64,000 bases of DNA from Argopecten irradians (lineage: Eukaryota; Mollusca; Bivalvia; Pectinida; Pectinidae), in the NCBI RefSeq assembly GCF_041381155.1, contig NC_091143.1:32551331-32615330 (forward strand), given 5' to 3'. The notes below the pieces were generated by a model that did not search any database, was not told where the DNA came from, and was given only the letters and a program-made list of their open reading frames with translations. Position numbers and translations under genes: made by a program. Shown piece by piece: positions 26,004-38,100 of this stretch (position 1 is the first letter of the stretch; each line of letters opens with the position of its first letter).

Positions 26004-29000
26004 TTAGCTAGTGAGAATCTCGGCTCCTTCATCAGTTATAAGAATTGTATGTTCAAATTGGGCTGAGCGACCACCATCTTTAGAAATACACGTCCAGCCA
26101 TCTTTTAACACAGTGAAGGCTGTTTCTCCCTCGCACACAAGTGGCTCTGCAATGAAAGGATATAAAGTAGTCACTATAGGTAAAACTATTGGGTTTTAAA
26201 ATGATCAAAAACTATGTAAAAAACAGTCTTATGAGTAATACTCATCTACAACCTTTAATTGTTTTCTTAAGTAAGCAAGAGTCATCCCATTGTTGTAATG
26301 TATAAATCTAACACTATTTTACAATGCAATCTACCTATTGTGAAAGTCATCCCATGTTGTAATGTATAGATCTAACACAATACACTTTTTTCTTACCTAT
26401 TGTGAAAGTCATCCCAAGTTGTAATGTATAGATCTAACAATACACTTTTTTCTTACCTATTGTAAAAGTCATCCCAAGTTGTAATGTATAGATCTAACAA
26501 TACACTTTTTTCTTTCCTATTGTAAAAGTCATCCCAGGTTGTAATGTATAGATCTAACAATACACTTTTTTCTTACCTATTGTAAAAGTCATCCCAAGTT
26601 GTAATGTATAGATCTAACAATACACTTTTTTCTTACCTATTGTAAAAGTCATCCCAAGTTGTAATGTATAGATCTAACAATACACTTTTTTCTTACCTAT
26701 TGTAAAAGTCATCCCAGGTTGTAATGTATAGATCTAACAATACACTTTTTTCTTTCCTATTGTAAAAGTCATCCCAAGTTGTAATGTATAGATCTAACAA
26801 TACACTTTTTTCTTTCCTATTGTAAAAGTCATCCCAAGTTGTAATGTATAGATCTAACAATATACTGTAATCTTACCTATTGTAAAAGTCATCCCAGGTT
26901 GCATTAAGACTTCTTCATCTGGTTCGTGTGCTGAGAAATCATAATCAAAAGAACATTTTTAATTTCTGTTTCTGTCTCTTGAATTAATTCTAGTCATTTT
27001 TGTATCAATTAGATTTTATGTAAGTAAGCATGCATGTACATTTTGATTGGTTATCTAAGGGAATAACTATTTATGTTCTAAAAACAATACTTGTATTTCT
27101 CAAAAAGACTGCATAGTTAATATAATATATTGTTTTTCAAATGAACTTTGGTAAGTTATATGTGTAGTGACAGTACCCTGGTAAGTTATATGTGTAGTGA
27201 CAGCACCCTGGTAAGTTATATGTGTAGTGACAGTACCCTGGTAAGTTATATGTGTAGTGATAGTACCCTGGTAAGTTATATGTGTAGTGACCTTACCCTG
27301 GTAGTTATATGTTGTAGTGACAGTACCCTGGTAAGTTATATGTTGTAGTGACAGTACCCTGGTAAGTTATATGTTGTAGTGACAGTACCCTGGGTAAGTG
27401 TAGTGACAGTACCTGTGTATATGTGTAGTGACAGTACCCTGGTAAGTTATATGTTGTAGTGACAGTACCCTGGTAAGTTATATTGTAGTGTGTAGTGTTA
27501 CAGTACCCTGGTAAGTTATATGTTGTAGTGACAGTACCCTGGTAAGTTATATGTTGTAGTGACAGTACCCTGGTAAGTTATATGTTGTAGTGACAGTACC
27601 CTGGTAAGTTATATGTTGTAGTGACAGTACCCTGGTAAGTTATATGTGTGTGTAGTGACAGTACCCTGGTAAGTTATATGTGTAGTGACAGTACCCTGGT
27701 AAGTTATATGTGTAGTGACAGTACCCTGGTAAGTTATATGTTGTAGTGACAGTACCCTGGTAAGTTATATGTGTGTAGTGACAGTACCCTGGTAAGTTAT
27801 ATGTTGTAGTGACAGTACCCTGGTAAGTTATATGTGTAGTGACAGTACCCTGGTAAGTTATATGTGTAGTGACAGTACCCTGGTAAGTTATATGTTGTAG
27901 TGACAGTACCCTGGTAAGTTATATGTGTAGTGACAGTACCCTGGTAAGTTATATTGTGTAGTGACAGTACCCTGGTAAGTTATATGTGTAGTGACAGTAC
28001 CCTGGTAAGTTATATGTTAGTAGTAGTGACAGTACCCTGGTAAGTTATATGTTGTAGTGACAGTACCCTGGTAAGTTATATGTGTAGTGACAGTACCCTG
28101 GTAAGTTATATGTTGTAGTGACAGTACCCTGGTAAGTTATATGTTGTAGTGACAGTACCCTGGTAAGTTATATGTGTAGTGACAGTACCCTGGTAAGTTA
28201 TATGTGTAGTGACAGTACCCTGGTAAGTTATATGTTGTAGTGACAGTACCCTGGTAAGTTATATGTGTAGTGACAGTACCCTGGTAAGTTATATGTTGTA
28301 GTGACAGTACCCTGGTAAGTTATATGTTGTAGTGACAGTACCCTGGTAAGTTATATGTTGTAGTGACAGTACCCTGGTAAGTTATATGTTGTAGTGACAG
28401 TACCCTGGTAAGTTATATGTGTGTAGTGACAGTACCCTGTAAGTTATATGTGTAGTGACAGTACCCTGGTAAGTTATATGTTGTAGTGACAGTACCCTGG
28501 TAAGTTATATGTTGTAGTGACAGTACCCTGGTAAGTTATATGTTGTAGTGACAGTACCCTGGTAAGTATATGTGTAGTGACAGTACCCTGGTAAGTTATA
28601 TGTTGTAGTGACAGTACCCTGGTAAGTTATATGTTGTAGTGACAGTACCCTGGTAAGTTATATGTGTAGTGACAGTACCCTGGTAAGTTATATGTTGTAG
28701 TGACAGTACCCTGGTAAGTTATATGTTGTAGTGACAGTACCCTGGTAAGTTATATGTTGTAGTGACAGTACCCTGGTAAGTTATATGTTGTAGTGACAGT
28801 ACCCTGGTAAGTTATATGTTGTAGTGACAGTACCCTGGTAAGTTATATGTGTAGTGACAGTACCCTGGTAAGTTATATGTTGTAGTGACAGTACCCTGGT
28901 AAGTTATATGTGTAGTGACAGTACCCTGGTAAGTTATATGTTGTAGTGACAGTACCCTGGTAAGTTATATGTGTAGTGACAGTACCCTGGTAAGTTATAT

Positions 29001-32000
29001 GTGTAGTGACAGTACCCTGGTAAGTTATATGTTGTAGTGACAGTACCCTGGTAGTTATATGTGTAGTGACAGTACCCTGGTAAGTGTAGTGACAGTACCC
29101 TGGTAAGTTATATGTTGTAGTGACAGTACCCTGGTAAGTTATATGTTGTAGTGACAGTACCCTGGTAAGTTATATGTGTAGTGACAGTACCCTGGTAAGT
29201 TATATGTTGTAGTGACAGTACCCTGGTAAGTTATATGTTGTAGTGACAGTACCCTGGTAAGTTATATGTGTAGTGACAGTACCCTGGTAAGTTATATGTG
29301 TAGTGACAGTACCCTGGTAAGTTATATGTGTAGTGACAGTACCCTGTGTGTAGTGACGTACCTGGTAAGTTATATGTTGTAGTGACAGTACCCTGGTAAG
29401 TTATGTGTTGTAGTGACAGTTACCCTGGTAAGTTATATGTTGTAGTGACAGTACCCTGGTAAGTTTTATGTGTAGTGACAGTACCCTGGTAAGTTATATG
29501 TGTAGTGACAGTACCCTGGTAAGTTATTTGTTGTAGTGACAGTACCCTGGTAAGTTATATGTTGTAGTGACAGTAACCTGGTAAGTTATACTTAGTTGTA
29601 TTGACATTAATACCTACCAACATGATGAATAACGTCTGGTGGACCATGGAAGTATGTGCCGATTCCATGCCCTAAAATCTGTGGTACAACTGAAAACCCT
29701 TCTGACGCAGCAACCTCGCTTTAATACAAAATGATGTAAAATTAAAATAATGTGGTCACACTGCTCAGCCTTATATAATACAGAACAAATATATAATTAG
29801 TTTGGTTATTCCACGAATATGATGAAACTCAAAATAGATAACGCAAAACTCAATTTCTGATTTTCTTCTACCAGGTAACCAGAACTATTTTCAGTAAAGC
29901 GTTTGCTGAAACAATTTTGATATTTTTAAACACTCAGTCACCATGATCCCTCAGCAGGGCTTGCAATAGATTGTCGTCTGATATTTATAGTAACTGCTCA
30001 TTGCCCAGGACTTGACTCACCTTATTGCATCTCCAATGGCACTCATTGGCTGTCCTGGTCCACACACACTAATTCCAGCATCTCGACATTGTCTTGCCAC
30101 ATCAACTAAATGTTTACCATCCTCATCTACGTTTCCAACAAGATAGGTTTCTGATACATCACCATGGTAACCATCCAAATATATCTGGAAAAAATCAATA
30201 TTTGATCTTTTAACTTTTAATTAGATGACAGTTAGAGTATATAATTACTTTTGATGCTTTTATTTCTTCACCCAATATGTATAACCCCATATTTAATTAT
30301 TATAACACAAATCTATTTCTAATTTCTAATGTAAATGGTTGAAGTTATATACAAGAAGAGTACCCCTGATAACCTAAACACTAGTATTTTGTCTACTGCC
30401 CAAACCTTCTGGATTGTAAATTTTCCACATTTCCGAGTTCTGCCTCCTTAGCGTATGAATGATTATATCTAATCCTCCATATCTCTGTCCAAACCAAGTT
30501 GTCCAGGCTGTCAATATCTGGATTATTACGGGACTACTGTACATTATTCTTAAGACCTGCTGAATTCCATGCTACCGATCCCAGAGTAAGACAATTAAAG
30601 GATATATTGAAGAGACCAAACATCAAATGATAAACACATTTAGTAATGGTATAAAGTCCTTACCTGGTACCTAAATAATGGTATACAGTCCATGCCTGGT
30701 ACAAGTAATAGTATACAGTCCATACCTGGTACAAGTAATGGTATACAGTCCAAACCTAGTACCTAAAGTGATTTATACAGTCTACATCTGGTACCTTAGT
30801 AATGGTATACAGTCCAATATTCTGACTATATAATTATATTCTCTTATCAGAAGTGTGATGGAAGGAAATTTGAATAATTTTAAAAGGCATTTTCTTCTTT
30901 TTTTTTTTTGAAAATTTGTTTTCGTTGAGAAAATACTTACTGTTATATCAACGTTGATAATGTCTCCATCCGACAGAGGTCGAAGGTCAGGAATCCCGTG
31001 AATCATTACATTGTTTACCGATGTACATATAGATTTATAATAAACGTTGTAGAACAGAGGAGATGGGTAACAGTTATTTTCAATACACATCTCATGCGCA
31101 AATTCATCCAGTTCATCTGTAGTCACTCCAACCTGTGCAAAATAATTCAATGTTTCAATTAGTAATTTGAATGTTAAAAACACCAAAAGTAACTAGAAAC
31201 AAGTGTACATTCTTTTTATTTACTGTAAAAAGGACACAGATGTATATTTCAAACAATATTTATGATATGACAAATGAAATATATCATCACTATCGTGGGT
31301 ATGTTACACATGAAAAAGTGTACATGATGTACCTGTATTTGTTCAGCAGTTGCATCGAGAATTGTTCTTGCAAGTTTACAGGAGTTTCTCATTTTTACAA
31401 TTTGTTCTTCATTTTTTAGCTCAAGTTTCTCTTTCTTGCCGACTGTGGGGTTCTCAACATATGATGGTATAGGTATACGATCTCTGGGGAAATCTCTCAG
31501 AGGTGTACAATCAACAGGGCGTACAAGTTTGAACTTTCTCCTGGAATAGTGGAACTTTGAAACTTCTCCCTCTGGTTTGACCTCCAATGTTGTGCAGTAT
31601 TTAGCGCCATTATTCACAAAACCTCTGCAGGATAACAATAACCTTCCAACTGAAACAAAAATAATCTTACAATATATATTTTAAAATTCTTTGAAGCTTT
31701 GGAGACATAAGATGTAGAAGGTCTCGATCAGGTGGATTACCTGCAACCAGGTACATTTTTGTACGTCGCTTGGTAGAGCATATGACCAGTGTTCGAAGAT
31801 CCCTGCCCTTATCACATAATCTGGCGTCTACCATTTTCTATTAATTCAAAAGACTTGGTGCCTGACCAAACCCATCCTTGATACTCCAGGGGTTCCTATC
31901 ACTTACGATCTCTACACCCCTGGACTATCTCATAGTGAAATTGAAGGCAGTTCAGCGGAAAATATTTGACCAATCACAGACCAGCAAAGATTTCCTTTTG

Positions 32001-34351
32001 AAGACTACAGAGAGAGCGACGTCCAACTTCAAAGCCACAGAGTCAACCACAGTGTACTGTTATACGACTCTATTGATGTACATCAAATGACTTATTTACC
32101 AGTTCTGTTCTGTTGCCTCCAGTTTTACTTGAGATAGTCCAGGGGTGTAGAGATGGTAAGTGATCGAAACCCCTGGAATATCGATGATGGACCAAACCAT
32201 GTTTCAAGTGTGGTAAATACTTGACCTAGACCCGGATTGTATATTAATTTAATCTTCGCAAATACTGAAAATGGGAGAAAAAATTTTTTATAGGATTAAT
32301 TTGTTTTAGTTATATACAACCAAATTTTAAAACTGCAATATTGTTCAAGTTTACAATAGAAAAGTTAGTATCAAACAAAGTTTGCAGATGTTGTTTATCA
32401 AATATATATGTATCAAATTAAAATTGTTAAGACTGGATTTAAATGAATATTGTTGTATTAAACATTTTTCTAAAAAAATGCATTAACTATTTAAAGCTAA
32501 ATTAATGATATCAAGACTATTTATTATTAAACTTTATGAACAAAAAGAAAAGTTTGAAAATATGACTTATTTATATAATTGATTTAATTTATTTTGCTAA
32601 CTTTCTCAAGGACATATGCAATTTATACTTATAAGTCCTTGACTATATAATTTCTCTAGATAATTATTAATTTCATAAATTTTAGAGTCTGCAATATAAG
32701 AGCAGCCTGATTCTAGACTACCAAAGACCACAGGTGAGAATCAAAGGTACATACATATGTAGCCCTGGGTACTGCCCATTACCTGTATGGGGTTTTTGGT
32801 GTCGATTACCTATCTGGGTGTAGTGCACTACTAGTTTACCTGTAGTTTAAATGCTGTGCACTACTAATGCACTACAAGTGCACTAGGTGTAAAGGTTAGC
32901 TTACACTCAACAGGTTGGGGACACTCCCGTATATGCAGGATAGTCCTGCATTTGAGTAACAATCCTGTATCTAAGGGATAATTTTGTTACGTAATTGCAG
33001 GATTCTGTGAAATGAAAATGGATAAAGTTGTTTTAAAAAACTGTATAAAAAAGGGCAAAATAATTTTCAGATAGCCATATATGCATATAACTGATTGAAG
33101 ACTTTATGTTTTTTGTGCATGAACTATTGAATTCTATTATCTCACTTAATAATAAAGTGGCAATTTAGTTGTTCTCCACTACATAGCTGCAATGTTGTAG
33201 CTCAAAAGACTTTAAGACAGATACTGGTGTCGTCTTTAGAGCTACAATTGGTGCCTATTACTGCTAATGGAGCAAAGTAATGATTATGCAAACCATTATA
33301 AAACGTTTGTTTGCATTTTATCGTACTTGTTTGATATCGCTTACCTACTAGGAAATAAAACTGAACCACATAAAATATAAAATTCTCATCAAGGCATTAT
33401 TTTTTTACACAATACATATGAAGGTTTTTCTGAAATCAATGTATATGGTAAGTCCACAAATTGTGAATTTGACGTCTTGTGAGTGGTACGGTAGATATTA
33501 AGAATGGTACATAATGTAGTTATGTTTGTTTTGGACAAAAATAATATGTAAATGCCTGTATACAAATAAAATAATTGGAAACCTACAAAAAAGTATAGGA
33601 GTCAATGCTCCACTACGACACATAGGGACCAATTCGTACCCGGCCGAAAGGTATAAACTTAGTAGGCCGGGTACGTATATTTGTTCTATAGACTACAATG
33701 TATAGCCATCAGGGAAATTAAGTGCAAATGTCATGGTTGATTGACTTTTACATGTGTTCTATTTTAGCCCAATAGTAAGCAATTGAGGTGATTTTGTTTG
33801 TGACATTTACAAACATTTAGATTATGAAATTTATTTCCATTTGAGTAATGATACATGGAAAGTTACATAATAGTGATGTTGCCATGTAAAAATTATGACG
33901 CTCTTTTTTGATAAAAATGTTTAAAACAACTTTATCAGTTTTCCTTTCACAGAATCCTGCACTTGCGTAACAAAATTATCCCTCAAATACAGGACTGTTA
34001 CTCAAATTCAGGACTATCCTGCAAAACGTTACAACTGTAAAATCAGAGGCTCGATTGGACCAAAGGCGTCTGCATTTGGTTTTGGAAAAATAAAATGTCC
34101 TAACCCTAGTAGGGGTAGCTATATAGGTTATTATATTTTTATCAAACCAGAAGCAGACGCCTGTGATTGGGCACTGTTGTGTGAACTTGATGACAAGAAT
34201 TAAAATGTCATCCACATCTATTAAATGAAAACGGTGCGTTTTCAATCACCAGTCATGACTATGACCTTCAGCAATCTCTTTTTCTACGAAAGAACATATT
34301 TTGGTCAGTAAACAGCAGGTCATGATCATTTTAAATACCTTTCGTCCTCAT
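26004..34351 (-). CDS. METAP1D: Mitochondrial methionine aminopeptidase 1D (type I MetAP)
   Basis: Removes the initiator Met from nascent proteins, here probably in mitochondria. The exons on the minus strand are 34339-34351, 31333-31649, 30941-31132, 30021-30184, 29618-29718, 26877-26930 and 26004-26146. All junctions are GT-AG and the phases agree, giving 984 nt or 327 residues plus stop (human METAP1D is 335). The five metal ligands are visible: Asp in INVDITIYLDG, Asp in [11 protein letters not shown], His in [11 protein letters not shown], Glu in FTIEP (split across the last intron) and Glu in [21 protein letters not shown] is also typical. The N-terminus is basic and hydrophobic ([15 protein letters not shown]), consistent with a mitochondrial presequence. 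The 13-nt first exon is the least certain call; it was chosen because it is the right length, phase and distance. Oddities: the usual YGGFPKS-type stretch reads FYNVYYKS, and large minisatellites fill introns 5 and 6. It is head to head with the canopy gene. Confidence 0.95.
26279..26876. repeat. 60-bp minisatellite derived from a METAP1D exon-intron junction
   Basis: About ten units of 60 bp in the last METAP1D intron. Read on the minus strand, each carries a copy of the preceding exon's last ~25 nt (TTGGGATGACTTTTACAATA, encoding GMTFTI) followed by a 5' splice site such as GTAAGAAAAAAG. Nine units contain the junction. About six keep GTAAG, while those ending near 26520, 26760 and 26820 have GAAAG and have lost the GT. 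The authentic donor is at 26876/26877. Confidence 0.95.
27150..29590. repeat. 30/31-bp minisatellite, about 80 copies
   Basis: Fills most of METAP1D intron 5. The units differ mainly by TGTGTAG or TGTTGTAG (30 or 31 bp). On the plus strand each unit contains CTGGTAAGTT, a near-ideal 5' splice site, but antisense to the gene. The array stops about 28 bp from the real exon 5 donor (29617). The intervening sequence looks like a diverged unit, so the array may have grown from the donor region. Confidence 0.97.
30645..30812. repeat. ~30-bp degenerate tandem repeat, about 5-6 copies
   Basis: Units contain GGTATACAGTCCATACCTGG, in METAP1D intron 3. Confidence 0.85.
31872..32190. mobile_element. MITE-like element with ~65-bp terminal inverted repeats
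   Basis: The left end has ACTCCAGGGGTTCCTATCAC and CTCTACACCCCTGGACTATC. The right end has the reverse complement (GATAGTCCAGGGGTGTAGAG and CGAAACCCCTGGAATATCGA). About 320 bp, no transposase; sits in METAP1D intron 1. Confidence 0.85.
32935..34022. mobile_element. Non-autonomous DNA transposon, ~1.09 kb, ~85-bp TIRs
   Basis: The left end GCAGGATAGTCCTGCATTTG is the inverse of the right end AATTCAGGACTATCCTGC. The inverted match extends through TAAGGGATAATTTTGTTACG and AGGATTCTGTGAAATG. No transposase frame is present. It lies in METAP1D intron 1; no clear target-site duplication is visible. Confidence 0.85.
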
Positions 34352-35120
34352 GTTTCCACTGTGTCGCTTACGCACATAAAAATCCGTTTATTAAAAAGGG
34401 GGAAGTTGACAGTTTATTAGTTCTTTCAGCAAATTAGAAAATAGCTCACTAAGTTGATTACTTTTTTTTAACAACGGTACCAAAAAAGACATACATATTA
34501 TTTTACAACATACGATAAAATATCTATTTTTTGAAATCATAAGCGACACATTTTCAACTTTTGCTTTGCAACACCCTACAGACACATCGCCAATACGAAA
34601 TTCTATTTCTGCATTATTTCCAGTCAAACTTCCATATCTAAGGTAGGCAACATATAGCGTATACATTTCTTACAATATTTTAATTTAAATGTAAATTACA
34701 TTTTTTAATGATAATCTTTTAAAACAATTCTAAACGTTCGTAGTACTTTCGTCCAAGTTTTGGCCAATCAGAATTTACCACATCAGTCATCGGCTCTATT
34801 TGTTATATAGCCTATATGTACAGTTTCGAGATATTTTCTTTTTTTTATTAATAATGTAAATTAATAGTTATGTCATCTTATTTTTATTCGTTTATTATAG
34901 ATGTTCCGTTATATCCATCAAGCTTGACATCTCCCAATTTAGTTTTCATGCGAGTGGTTGTTGACAGAGAAGTAAGAGTTATCTCCAGTATATCGCACAT
35001 GACAGCATCTGCCTATTACTTTAAATGCAACACAGTTATTTATAAACCCCTGTAATAATGTTATAGGCCTATTTCTTTTTCTTTTACAGTAGACTTATTT
35101 AGACTGTAACTGCAGAGAAA
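34352..35120. promoter_or_regulatory. Putative bidirectional promoter region METAP1D / canopy
   Basis: About 770 bp separates the two divergent start codons. A consensus CCAAT box (GGCCAATCAG) lies at 34762-34771. No TATA box is obvious. A polypyrimidine tract followed by ACAG at 35086-35089 looks like a 3' splice site, so the canopy transcript probably has a non-coding first exon in this interval. A 91-codon minus frame at 34391-34666 has no recognisable domain. Confidence 0.5.
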
Positions 35121-38100
35121 ATGGATCTACATATTTCTTGGACCTTCTTCATCCCTCTGATGATCATGCTGACTGAAGCAAAGAAGGATAAAGAACTGTA
35201 CTGTGCTGGTAAATGGTTAAAAAAATGCTATACATTGATGATGAGACAAAGTGTGGTTTGGGCCCTTTTGGACCCCCAAATTGATATTTTTTTAAAGGAT
35301 TATTAAGAAATAAACTTAACATTTATTCAGAATATGTAGTAACCTCAGACACATCTTTAGGCAAAATAATATCACTGATGGCAAGGCCTTAAAGGGCGCA
35401 GCCATATGTTTCAGTAAACCATTAATTATACAATGTTAAAAAGTTCAATTTATGGAAATAACGGAGCAGACCGAATTTTCTGTTTATTTTTTATTCATAT
35501 ATTCACTGTCCTTGTCTCCAAATCCCCATTTGAGATGAAATCCACATTTAATTTCCGTAACAGATATTCCGTTTTTGGTTAGCTGATTATATTGAAAGTG
35601 GTCTATCACTTGAACGCTTGCAAATAAAGAGCAAATAGCACTGATCATAAACTTCTGCCAGATGAAGATTAGTATGTTCGTCGGATCATTAAAGTGTTTG
35701 AACCGTTTGATTATATAATGAGATGACTTCAAAGCATCGCATCACGCTGATGGGATTTTTTACAGTGGGTAAAACAATGGCGGCCGCAAACTGAAGCTGT
35801 CAGTGTTGGATTGAATTTGAAAAGATTGTTTTTTTGTTATATTTTCGTATATGTGTTACCTTAGTAGTGCTTCGCACTTATAAAGTTTGTTGAAGGATGG
35901 ACTCTATTATTTCTAGATAAAAAACTTAGCAAAAAATGGCGAAAATTGTCAAAATTTCCACATTTTCATTATTTATGCATATTTACAGATAGTTACCATA
36001 GCAACTACAACTATTAGAAAACAGCCGAATAGTTGAAATATAATATAGTGAAGTAAACTTGATTGATTTCGGGGCCAAAAAAGGCCCATACCATACATAG
36101 TCCTTTTAGATTTCAAGAGTTATTCTCTTGTGTGCATATAATACTTCAATTTCATTTCCCGATACAAATGCAATGTACCTGCTTGGATCATTATTGCAAT
36201 TAGTACATAGAACATCATGTGCATGTTGGTAAGTTTTAAGTCTGTTATAGGATCATGCATGTATCAGTTTGGATATCACAGGGAAGCTTGCATGGGATTG
36301 TATTCTGTCTTTGAATATTAAAGGGACAATTCATTCTATAAGAGAACATTAAAATTTGTATATATATCAGATAAAACAACTTCTAATGGAAATTACATCA
36401 GTCAGTTTTACTGTGATATGCCTGAAACGCCTATGGTGGTGACACGTGTGTGAAATATTCAAACTTGCTCGCTGTCCGCCATTACACACTGTGGTCGAAC
36501 TTCTTGTATGCCGAACCCTGTCCCTTGCTCGTAAAGTAATGCAACTTTTGGCTAGAACTGCTCAAATCGCTCTGACAGTAGTGTGTTTACCTTATTAGGT
36601 GAATTGTCTTGCCTAAAAATCATTTTATCACCTTCTCAGTGGTTATGTAGTTCATTTGTTTAACGTGCGTGACTTTGGCTCGGGTATGGGTACAGAGTTA
36701 ATATTGTACCTGCTTAATCGTATTGATCAACGATTTGATATTTCAACGATATTAATTAAAATACTTAACAATGTTGTGGAATTTGTCAATGTTTTACGTT
36801 ATATGTTTCATAAGAAATGTAGAACAATACATTTATGCTATATTTTGCTTATTGGTTATGTAAAAGAATTTGCCTGAGTCTTTGAATATTAAAGAGTTAC
36901 CTCCCTTGCAGGTTACAGTATCCATTGTGATGTCTTTATTTTGTGAGCGAAATTCACATCATTTTCTCTGAAAATTATGACTTTGTGCTTGTATAAACAT
37001 GACGTCACAGTCAGTACAGGTTCTATACCTGCAAGGGCAGATAACTGTAATACAGATACAGAATAGTCAGAGGTCCAACATCTTATATTATTGGATCAGG
37101 ATAAGATAGCTAATGAATGATTATTCATATCATTGCTCACCTTGAATACTGAAATTATTAAAAAAAATATATAGAAAATTCAATATTACTCTTTTGTACA
37201 GTATACATTTAACAGGTTTAAATATAATATAAGTATAAACCTTATTTACTTTACATTGATTGTGAAACAAGTTATGTATAATATACAAATCACTTTTGAT
37301 AGCCCAATTATCTGATGTGAGCAATCTTATTCGTGGATCCATTATCCTAAATTGAGATATTTTGGCATAGGGAAAATTTGGCATTTTTTTAAACAAAATA
37401 GGGGGGTTAAATTTTGGTGCTTTAAAATTTGGTGTATCCCTATACCTTATAAAATTTTGGTGCATAACTTGATTTGATCAAAAGAAAAGCGTGAAGATGT
37501 ATTTTGTCTATACACATAGATCCTGCAACATTGAAAACTGACATGATCAGTTTTAAAACCTTATCGATATAAAGACAACCCTCTGAGATATTGGTCTTCA
37601 ATGAAAGTGATGAATAGTTTTTCTTTGGTTGACAGCAGATACCTGTAATGAATGTTTATGTAACGTGATAGAGTAATTTACCTGCAAATACATGTTCACA
37701 TACCTAAGAAATGATATGTATAGATGTAAAAATAGTTACCGACAAAACAAATAAAACATAGCCAAATTTTAGTGCGTTTAATTTGGCGCTTTCATGCAAA
37801 CGCCAAATAAGCCAAAATTATCTTATTATATGTCAGTTTAATTGCATACTTTTTAACTTTTTAAGTCCTTTTGAAATGTGAAATCAGGCATTTAACAATC
37901 AGTGAGCTAGGGATCGATTTAATAATATATATATATATATATATATATACAAAATTGTAATCCTTATAATAATAACATGATTGATTGTTTTTATCCCCAG
38001 TATGCAGAGCCTTGGTTGATGAAGTCAGTTATAGTATTGGACAAGTTGATCCAAAGAAATTAGTGCAGGTTGGAAGTTTTCGAATTGATGGGAAAGGAAA

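Noticed and set aside
31750-31815. tRNA-like A-box and B-box words (CGCTTGGTAGAGC, GTTCGAAGATCCC)
   Set aside because: No cloverleaf closes and the boxes are imperfect. At most it is a fragment of a tRNA-derived SINE.
34391-34666. 91-codon minus frame in the METAP1D/canopy promoter gap
   Set aside because: No domain, AT-driven composition, and no splice sites joining it to METAP1D in phase.
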